DNA of 12,990 nucleotides from Candidatus Poribacteria bacterium (lineage in GTDB: Bacteria > Poribacteria > WGA-4E > GCA-2687025), in the NCBI GenBank assembly GCA_002687025.1, contig NYZG01000272.1, positions 1 through 12,990 of the forward strand, given 5' to 3'. Shown here piece after piece: positions 7,608-12,990 of this stretch. How positions within the stretch are numbered: position 1 is the stretch's first letter; every line of letters starts with the position of its first letter. The notes beneath the pieces were generated by a model. The model worked only from the letters and a program-made list of their open reading frames with translations. It was not told where the DNA came from and did no database searches. The position numbers were made by a program, and so were the translations under genes.

Positions 7608-9269
7608 ATGGACACCATGTCGAGGAACACGCGTTGCGATTTCGGCGCCCGACTGCTCTCGCAGGTCCCCGCGATCCGCGCGGTGGGCCTGCGTATGCTC
7701 TGGCGCCGCGAGGATCTCGACGACTTCATCCAGGAGGTGCTGTGTCGCGCGTACGGGCGTCAGGCTGCGCTCAGAGACGACCGGAAACTGGACCGCTGGG
7801 TCGCGGCGATCGCCGGGAATCTCGCTCGGAACTGGAACAGGCGCAAGCGCCCCGAGCCGGTCGTCGACGTGCCAGACACACCGGACCCGTCGCCCGATCC
7901 GCTGGAGTCGGCGCACTCGGCGGACAGGTGGCGGGAGGTCGTCCGGGCCCTGGCGGCCATGCCCCCCGGCGATCGCGAACTGCTGGTCAGGTATCACATT
8001 GACGGCGACTCGTACGGCGAACTGCAGCACGACTACGGGGTGTCCTACAAGACGATCAGTTTCCGCCTTAGCCGCGCTCGGGGATGGCTGAGGGCGCGCC
8101 TGTCCGCCATTGGGGCGGCTCTGGCGGCCCTCCTGTCGACGAGGCCCGAGCGGACGTTCGGAGGATTACCGGTGCGAAGCAGGGGAATCGCGTGCATCAC
8201 GTTCGGCGCGCTCACACTGACGTCGCTGGTTGGGATCGGCAGCGGGATCGGCGCGTTGCGCGCGTCTGACGGCTTGAACGGCGTCGATACGCCACGGACT
8301 GTGCGCGTGGCGAATGTCGGGCGCGTCGCGCCTGAGGGCGCAGGGGCGTGGACGGCCCTTCGCATTGGAATACCGGACGGTGACGTACCCGCCGTCGCGT
8401 TCTCGCCGGACGGCGCGGCGATGTTCGTCGGGACGGACGCACACGGCGCCTACCGCAGCGAGGACGACGGCGCCACGTGGACGCGAATGACGCCGGAGTG
8501 GTTCCCGAGGGTATGGTGCATCGCCGTCTCGCCAGCGGCGTCGGAGACCATCTACGCGTCGGGTTACGGTGGCGTAATCGGCAGCGACGACGATGGGACA
8601 ACGTGGACCCGGACGGACCTCGATGTCGGCATTGTGTTCGTCCTCGGCGTGGACCCGGAGGATGCGCGCACGGCCTACGCGACCGCCGTGGGAAGAGGCG
8701 TATACCGCACGCGAGATGGCGGCGACTCGTGGACCCCAATCAACGAGGGGTACGCCCACGCCACGACGGCGTTGCCGATCACGCCACATCCCGCGGACAG
8801 GTCAGTCCTGTACTCCGGGTCGGTGAGCGGCGGCGTATGGCGCAGCGATGATGGTGGCGATTCCTGGCATGCCAAAGGTCTGGCAGACCGCGGCATTCTG
8901 CCCATCGTGGTCCATCCCCTGCGGCGGGAGATGGTGTTCGTTGGAACGGGGGAAGGCGGGCTGTTCCGCAGCTCGGATCGCGGCGAGAGGTGGTCGGCCA
9001 TATTTGAGGAGAAGGACGGCTACCACACCGTCGGGCTCGCCGTGCATCCGACCGATCCGGACATCATCTACGTCGGCACGGAGGGCGGCGGCATCTACCG
9101 TACTCTGACCGGTGGCGCGGCGTGGGAGCCTATCAGCACCGGTCTGACTGACTCGAAGATTCGCACTCTCCGTTTCCACCCATCCGATCCCACGCGCCTT
9201 TACGCCGTCACGTTCGCCGACGTGGATCGGGGCGGCGGGCTCTTCGTCCTCCGCACGGATCGGCTGTAG
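7608..9269 (+). CDS. ECF-type sigma-70 factor fused through a membrane segment to a BNR propeller
   Basis: 553 residues from ATG 7608. AGGTGAG (7600-7606) is too close to this ATG and sits 10 nt before the in-frame ATG at 7617, so the real start may be three codons later. Sigma region 2 is about 15-79, with DLDDFIQEVLCRAYG at 36-50. Sigma region 4 is about 112-166, with helix-turn-helix YGELQHDYGVSYKTISFRL at 136-154. A hydrophobic segment at 193-217, with arginines before it, fits an N-in/C-out membrane anchor. Residues about 248-553 carry six S/T-x-D-x-G-x-x-W-type BNR motifs near 284, 326, 368, 413, 456 and 499, the last lacking the aspartate, which suggests a beta-propeller outside the membrane. 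Read as one protein, it would couple an external propeller to promoter recognition without a separate anti-sigma factor. That coupling is inference; no anti-sigma gene is adjacent. Confidence 0.88.
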   Translation: MDTMSRNTRCDFGARLLSQVPAIRAVGLRMLWRREDLDDFIQEVLCRAYGRQAALRDDRKLDRWVAAIAGNLARNWNRRKRPEPVVDVPDTPDPSPDPLESAHSADRWREVVRALAAMPPGDRELLVRYHIDGDSYGELQHDYGVSYKTISFRLSRARGWLRARLSAIGAALAALLSTRPERTFGGLPVRSRGIACITFGALTLTSLVGIGSGIGALRASDGLNGVDTPRTVRVANVGRVAPEGAGAWTALRIGIPDGDVPAVAFSPDGAAMFVGTDAHGAYRSEDDGATWTRMTPEWFPRVWCIAVSPAASETIYASGYGGVIGSDDDGTTWTRTDLDVGIVFVLGVDPEDARTAYATAVGRGVYRTRDGGDSWTPINEGYAHATTALPITPHPADRSVLYSGSVSGGVWRSDDGGDSWHAKGLADRGILPIVVHPLRREMVFVGTGEGGLFRSSDRGERWSAIFEEKDGYHTVGLAVHPTDPDIIYVGTEGGGIYRTLTGGAAWEPISTGLTDSKIRTLRFHPSDPTRLYAVTFADVDRGGGLFVLRTDRL

Positions 9270-9293
9270 ACTCACCGTCGGCCGACCGCGTCG

Positions 9294-9310
9294 CGGGCAT
9301 CGGACGCCCG
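9294..9310 (+). terminator. Weak hairpin after the sigma/propeller gene
   Basis: CGGGC and GCCCG pair around a 7-nt loop, 25 nt after the sigma/propeller stop. A 10-bp palindrome, GTCGGCCGAC, lies just before it at 9277-9286. No T-run follows, so intrinsic termination is doubtful. The rest of the gap up to 9467 shows no gene and no clear promoter. Confidence 0.2.
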
Positions 9311-9467
9311 TGCACGCACGGTATCTGCATCCTCGGCCGCGCCGTGCCCGTATTGCGTATGGCGGATGTGGATGCCGCGATTACATTCCGCCCGTCCTCG
9401 CGCTCGACGCCCGGCGCGCTCTTTCTATGTGGGTGGGGGTGAGGACCATTGCACGAAGGATAGGGAA

Positions 9468-10751
9468 ATGGCGACTCCTCTGGATCAGTTCAAGGCGGCG
9501 ATTGCGGCCGGAGACATGACGGCCGTCGCAGCGGCTTTGGAGAACGCCGAGGTCCGCGATGTGGTCGACGACGGTATGTTCGCGTATGGGCGTCCGGCGC
9601 TGCTCGAAGCGCGTAGCCCGGCGATGGTGGACCTACTGCTCGACGCGGGCGCCGACATCGGCAAGATAAGCGAGTTCTGGGCCCGGGGGTTCGGGCTGGA
9701 GGAGGTACCTCCACGGGTTGCCGAGCACTTGCTCGAGAATGGCGCCGTCCCGAGCGTGCACGCGGCGTCGGCGCTCGGGCTCGTGCGCGTTCTGCGCGAT
9801 CTCCTGGACGCCGAGCCGGGGCTGTTGGAGGCCCCCGGTGGCGACGGCGGGACGCCGTTGCACTTCGCGCGCACCGTAGAGATAGCGACGTTGCTGATCG
9901 AACGGGGGGCAACCCTCGGCCCGCGCGATGAAGACCATCGATCGACGCCGGCGCAGTGGCGTATCAAGACGGCTCCCGAGGTCGCCCGCCTCCTGCTGGA
10001 CAACGGCGCCGAAGCGGATGTGTTTCTGGCCGCGGGGCTCGGCGATCTCGAACTGGCGCGCGGGGCGCTCGAAGCAAATCCCGCGTGCGTCACGTACCGG
10101 ATAGGCGTAAACACGGGGCCGTACCCGGGGATCGGATTCGAGGGTGGCGGCGGCACAATCCTGCAATGGAGCCTCGGGTTCAATCTGGCGCCCCAGGAGG
10201 TGGCCATGAGGCGTGGGCATCGCGAGGTGTACGACTTGCTGATGCGCTCGACGCCGCCCAAGAACAAGCTACAGATCGCGTGCATGCTGGCGGATCGCGA
10301 GCTTGCGATGTCGCTCTTGGCGTCGCGCCCGAACTTGGCAGACGAGTTCGACGACGAAGACCGCATGCTGTTGGCCAAGGCGTGTTGGGAGACCAACAAC
10401 GACACCGAGGCCATACGCCTCATGCTCGAATGCGGCTTTCCGGTGGGCATTCCCGAGCACAACCACGGGTACTCGCCGTTGCACAACGCGGCCTGGAGCG
10501 GCGCCGCGGAAGTCGTCCGGCTGCTGCTCGAACACGGCCATCCGGTCGACATGGTCGACCCCGCGTACGGCTCGTCTGCGACGGGATACGCGATCCACAG
10601 CGCCACCGAGGCCCGGCGCTACGAGGATGTCGACTACGGCGGCGTTGTCGACGCGTTGATCGGAGCCGGGCTAGACGGCTGCCTGTCCGAGTATCCGGTC
10701 GGCCACGAAGCAATCGACGCGGTGATGAGGAAGCATCTGGACGCCAGGTAG
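9468..10751 (+). CDS. Ankyrin-repeat protein
   Basis: 427 residues from ATG 9468, preceded by GAAGGA (9455-9460) with 7-nt spacing. The open frame extends upstream to 9366, but the added 34 residues are arginine-rich and not ankyrin-like. Helix-turn-helix units of the ankyrin type recur. Examples are VDLLLDAGADI (54-64), the unit with TPLHFA (129-134) followed by ATLLIERGATL (140-150), ARLLLDNGAEADV (173-185), and the best one, YSPLHNAAWSGAAEVVRLLL at 335-354 followed by EHGHPVD. Spacing is irregular between about 205 and 330, where the repeats are degenerate or interrupted by a glycine-rich loop (221-229). No signal peptide, membrane segment or enzymatic domain is seen, so this is probably a cytosolic protein-binding scaffold. 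Its partner is unknown. It is on the same strand as the sigma gene, 198 nt downstream, and ends 28 nt from the convergent next gene. Confidence 0.88.
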   Translation: MATPLDQFKAAIAAGDMTAVAAALENAEVRDVVDDGMFAYGRPALLEARSPAMVDLLLDAGADIGKISEFWARGFGLEEVPPRVAEHLLENGAVPSVHAASALGLVRVLRDLLDAEPGLLEAPGGDGGTPLHFARTVEIATLLIERGATLGPRDEDHRSTPAQWRIKTAPEVARLLLDNGAEADVFLAAGLGDLELARGALEANPACVTYRIGVNTGPYPGIGFEGGGGTILQWSLGFNLAPQEVAMRRGHREVYDLLMRSTPPKNKLQIACMLADRELAMSLLASRPNLADEFDDEDRMLLAKACWETNNDTEAIRLMLECGFPVGIPEHNHGYSPLHNAAWSGAAEVVRLLLEHGHPVDMVDPAYGSSATGYAIHSATEARRYEDVDYGGVVDALIGAGLDGCLSEYPVGHEAIDAVMRKHLDAR

Positions 10752-10779
10752 GACGACTGTGGTAGCCCTCGTCGTGGAG

Positions 10780-11619
10780 TCACCGCGGTTGACGCGGGCG
10801 CCCGAGGAAGGAGGCGTTGGCGGCGGCGTGGAATGTCGCCGGTGTCCACGCGACGCTCGCCTCCGCCTCGACATCGCGCGCGCTGATGGCCTGGGCGAGA
10901 TACGGTTCGAGCGGGAGGCGGCCCCGCGCCTTTATGAGATGCGCGCCGTCGCGTTCCCCCAATCCGGCGCGTATCAGCGCGTGGTTGTCGAAGTACAGAC
11001 GCACGCCCGGTTCATACGGCCTGTCCTCGTCGGTGACGATGCGACCGGCCTGACGTGACGCCACCACGTGTTCGCCGCCCACGCGCTCCATCGACCCGAG
11101 CATCACGTAGTCGGCGTATTCTACTGGCTCGCCCAACACGCGGAAGCCGAGGTCGTCCGGCTTGGCGCCCTCGGCAAGGAGCGTCGCCGACGACTTGAGG
11201 GCGCCGTCGGCGCGGATGCTTGCCCACGCGTCGAGATCCGTCGAGTGCGTCACCCATTTCGGGTCGGAGTCGCGGACGACATGCGGTGGTGGCGTCTGGG
11301 CCAACGCGTCCTTGACGAACGTCTCGCCGTCGACATCCGGCGGCACGCACAGGAGCACCGCGCGGCCGTGGCGCGATTCGTAGCGGAGCATGTCAGCAAG
11401 GCGGGACATCAGGTTAGGGACATCCCGGTCCCACCGGACGGAGAACAAGCCGCGTGGCGTGGGGCCGGTGAACATCCACCCACGCCGCTTGTCCTCTATC
11501 TCGGCGTGTGTCCATCCGCCTGGAGGCGCGTGCTCTTGGGCATACGGATTGGGGTCGGCGACCGACCAGCCGGGCGGCGCGAGACGGTACGCAACTCCCT
11601 CCTGGCCTTGCGTCACCAT
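10780..11619 (-). CDS. Unrecognised protein, possible ADP-ribosyltransferase-like fold
   Basis: 279 residues from ATG 11619. The frame stays open to 11823, but that part lies inside the LamG gene in another frame and reads as arginine-rich noise. A GTG at 11646 is an alternative start; neither has a strong ribosome binding site. I do not recognise the family with certainty. WVTHSTDLDAWASIRADGAL (122-141) has the H-x-T ... I-x-x-x-G-x-L shape of the first strand and helix in DarT and KptA-like ADP-ribosyltransferase folds. VRLYFDNHALIRAG (206-219), followed by HLIKARGRLPL (227-237), could supply the second active-site strand. The first 110 residues (GWMFTGPTPRGLFSVRW at 47-63) match nothing I know. 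It has no signal peptide and follows the secreted LamG gene by 44 nt on the same strand, so the two are probably co-transcribed. No antitoxin, macrodomain or secretion gene is adjacent. Confidence 0.7.
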   Translation of the reverse strand: MVTQGQEGVAYRLAPPGWSVADPNPYAQEHAPPGGWTHAEIEDKRRGWMFTGPTPRGLFSVRWDRDVPNLMSRLADMLRYESRHGRAVLLCVPPDVDGETFVKDALAQTPPPHVVRDSDPKWVTHSTDLDAWASIRADGALKSSATLLAEGAKPDDLGFRVLGEPVEYADYVMLGSMERVGGEHVVASRQAGRIVTDEDRPYEPGVRLYFDNHALIRAGLGERDGAHLIKARGRLPLEPYLAQAISARDVEAEASVAWTPATFHAAANASFLGRPRQPR

Positions 11620-11663
11620 TGCCCATCGCGCCTGTCCCGTGTCCACGGTCGCTTGTCGGGGCG

Positions 11664-12464
11664 TTACTGCCTGCCCTTCAGCGTTGCCCACTGCGTGGCA
11701 AGCTTGCCTTTCGAGTCGACCGCCAGAAAGTCCTCGACTCCTGCATCCATCAGCCCGGCGACCTCGTCTCCGTCGAGTCCACGTCGGAGCACGATCACTT
11801 CGTCCAGCGATCCGATGAGCCATCGGCTCAGGTGGCTCATCATGTGCAGAGGAACCGGCGCCGTGCCAACGTCGAAGCCGGCGTCGTCCTTGGTGGCCTC
11901 CTCGACGCCGTCCACGTAGAAGCGAATCGTGTCGCCCAGCCTCGTTCCTGCCAGGTGATGCCAGGCGCCGTCGTTCACGAGCGGCCCGCCGGCGATGTGG
12001 TGGCTTGCTCCTCCGGCATCACGCAAGAAGAAGCTCGCGCTGCCGTCCAGCGCCTTGCCCTGGTTGGCATAGTAGAGCGCCCACCAGGGATTGACGCCCG
12101 CGGGCTGGTAGTTCTTCGCGACGATCATCGGGGGATCGCCTGCGGCCATTTCGGTTCGGAGCCACGCGGCCACGGTGAAGTCCGTTCCCTCGGTGAAGTG
12201 CAGGCTCGCGTCGTCCTCGACGGAGACCCACGATTCGTCGCCCTCGAACAGCAGCGCCCCGCCGAACTGGCCGTCGTCGACCCACGTCACATTGCCGATG
12301 ACCTCCCCGTCGTTGCCCGTGCCCGACGAGTCCACGGCGGCGTCGCCACTGTCGTCGAACAGCCATGCGCCGACGAGGTCGTCGTCGGCCAACGACGCCC
12401 CGGCGCCGACCCGCGCGCCGATCGTGAGGATTCCCACCACACAGAACAGGTATCGTAGCCGCAT
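11664..12464 (-). CDS. Secreted LamG (concanavalin A-like) domain protein
   Basis: 266 residues from ATG 12464, chosen because AAGGGAGG (12471-12478) lies 6 nt upstream and the protein then begins with a signal peptide. The signal peptide has MRLR, a hydrophobic core YLFCVVGILTIGARVGAG, and probable cleavage near ASLA-DDD (about 26). There is no lipobox, although C8 lies in the hydrophobic core. The LamG/LamG-like jelly roll covers about 28-228: LVGAWLFDDSG (30-40), GGALLFEG (68-75), the core strand FTVAAWLRTE (96-105), WHHLAGTRLGDTIRFYVDGV (168-187) and the closing strand IGSLDEVIVLRRGL (217-230). The domain usually binds carbohydrate or protein ligands, often with calcium; the ligand here is unknown. 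The tail (231-266) holds AVDSKGKLATQWATLK, a tail style I associate with Poribacteria LamG proteins from memory only. It probably shares a transcript with the downstream unknown gene. Confidence 0.9.
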   Translation of the reverse strand: MRLRYLFCVVGILTIGARVGAGASLADDDLVGAWLFDDSGDAAVDSSGTGNDGEVIGNVTWVDDGQFGGALLFEGDESWVSVEDDASLHFTEGTDFTVAAWLRTEMAAGDPPMIVAKNYQPAGVNPWWALYYANQGKALDGSASFFLRDAGGASHHIAGGPLVNDGAWHHLAGTRLGDTIRFYVDGVEEATKDDAGFDVGTAPVPLHMMSHLSRWLIGSLDEVIVLRRGLDGDEVAGLMDAGVEDFLAVDSKGKLATQWATLKGRQ

Positions 12465-12534
12465 CAGACGCCTCCCTTCGAACTTCCACGCACGCCCTTC
12501 CTGGCCCGTCCGGCCCAGGGCGCTCGCCGCTTCG

Positions 12535-12563
12535 ATGATAGACCCCGAGATGAGAACCCGCAA
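12535..12563 (-). promoter_or_regulatory. Candidate sigma-70 promoter for the LamG gene
   Basis: On the minus strand TTGCGG (12563-12558) and TATCAT (12540-12535) are separated by exactly 17 nt. Transcription would start near 12528, leaving a leader of about 65 nt before the LamG ATG at 12464. Both boxes match consensus at about four of six positions, which is moderate support only. Confidence 0.4.
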
Positions 12564-12720
12564 TCTACAGGCGCCCCGCGACATGCCGGCCGCCCGCTTG
12601 GATCTTCGCTGCGGGGGATGTCGTTCGGAATGACACAGCGTGGCTGACAGCCTGCCCCAAATCGCCATCACGAGCGGTGAACGTAGGGCGCGTGTGACCG
12701 TTCGTCGCGGCGGCGTGCCA

Positions 12721-12729
12721 TGCTATGCT
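12721..12729 (+). promoter_or_regulatory. Extended -10 element pointing out of the window
   Basis: TGC-TATGCT matches the extended -10 pattern TGn followed by a TATAAT-like hexamer (four of six). No -35 stands at 16-18 nt, which extended -10 promoters can tolerate. It would drive a plus-strand transcript whose gene lies mostly beyond base 12990. Confidence 0.25.
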
Positions 12730-12901
12730 TGACGCGAACTGGACCGCCCGGTCCCATCCCGGCGTCGCGGCCGCGGCTCGCCGCAGAGTCGGATTCTACG
12801 GTCTGCCGACGGGACACCGGCCGTCCGGGGCCGCTGCGGTAGCGTGGGACGAAGAGATCGGCAGCCATCCTACCCTCTCGGATGTGGCTGTAGCGCAGGC
12901 G

Positions 12902-12989
12902 TCGCCTGGCAAGGGGAGGGCATCTGGTGAGGAGTCCGCCGCCATGCGCGCTCGGAGGGGGCGCCTTCCAACCTTCGCCTGGCAGGGGA
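12902..12989 (+). repeat. Imperfect short direct repeat
   Basis: TCGCCTGGCAAGGGGA (12902-12917) recurs as TCGCCTGGCAGGGGA (12975-12989), differing by one inserted A, with starts 73 nt apart. It resembles the short GC-rich dispersed repeats found between genes in many large environmental genomes. Two copies are too few to call a CRISPR or satellite array, and the second runs to the window edge. Confidence 0.3.
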
Positions 12990-12990
12990 A

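Larger units (their letters stand above)
12465..12990. other. Right-end intergenic region with no confident gene
   Basis: Beyond the LamG promoter no gene can be supported. A plus-strand frame from ATG 12725 stays open for 88 codons to the window edge (begins MLDANWTARSHPG). It has no ribosome binding site, its start lies inside a promoter-like element, and its residues match nothing I know. It could be the start of a gene that continues outside, or a leader. The minus-strand frame 12868-12668 is arginine/serine-rich and unlikely to be real. No tRNA cloverleaf is visible. Confidence 0.5.

Noticed and set aside
11620..11823. Upstream extension of the ADP-ribosyltransferase-like gene into the LamG gene
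   Set aside because: It is an alternative frame of confident LamG coding sequence, arginine-rich and without domain character.
10780..12464. Toxin-antitoxin module (DarTG-like)
   Set aside because: There is no macrodomain partner; the neighbour is a secreted LamG protein, and the transferase assignment itself is tentative.
12465..12671. Upstream extension of the LamG gene
   Set aside because: The strong ribosome binding site and the signal peptide place the start at 12464. A candidate promoter lies inside the extension.
12902..12989. CRISPR array
   Set aside because: There are only two imperfect 15-16-nt units and no cas genes in the window.

Overview
The window is high-GC bacterial chromosome with no rRNA, tRNA, CRISPR array, transposase or phage gene that I can see. 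The mix of genes is typical of large-genome, uncultured, environmental bacteria: a very long hybrid histidine kinase, a REC-cyclase protein, a sigma factor carrying a BNR propeller, an ankyrin protein and a secreted LamG protein. The C-terminus of the LamG protein and the sigma/propeller fusion remind me of Poribacteria or Planctomycetes-like lineages. That is a family-level impression from memory and is not proven by the sequence.

Layout. (1) Bases 1-2232, minus strand: a radical SAM protein with an unusual cysteine spacing, then a short class I methyltransferase that stops right after its fifth core strand. (2) Bases 2233-2715: a divergent intergenic region of about 480 bp, with a 17-bp perfect palindrome directly against an AT-rich TATAAT element ahead of the kinase. 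(3) Bases 2716-7324, plus strand: a two-gene signalling unit overlapping by 8 nt. It consists of a soluble hybrid kinase (zinc ribbon, PAS, three GAF, PAS, HisKA, HATPase, REC) and a response regulator whose output is a class III cyclase-like domain lacking key catalytic residues. (4) Bases 7608-9269, plus strand: an ECF-type sigma factor continuous with a transmembrane segment and a six-motif BNR propeller. (5) Bases 9468-10751, plus strand: an ankyrin-repeat protein. (6) Bases 12464-10780, minus strand: a secreted LamG protein followed 44 nt later by an unrecognised protein with a motif like those of ADP-ribosyltransferases. (7) Bases 12465-12990: a promoter region for the LamG gene, and an extended -10 element pointing out of the window.

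How the genes may work together. The kinase and its overlapping regulator look like one phosphorelay: the kinase senses small molecules or redox in the cytosol through GAF and PAS domains, and the relay ends in a nucleotide-binding or pseudo-cyclase output. The sigma/propeller fusion next door would be a one-protein transmembrane transcription switch. Nothing in the sequence proves that it is linked to the phosphorelay. The most unusual items are the sigma-TM-propeller fusion, the C-X17-C-X2-C radical SAM motif and the degenerate cyclase active site. I do not see a clearly bounded multi-gene novel system.
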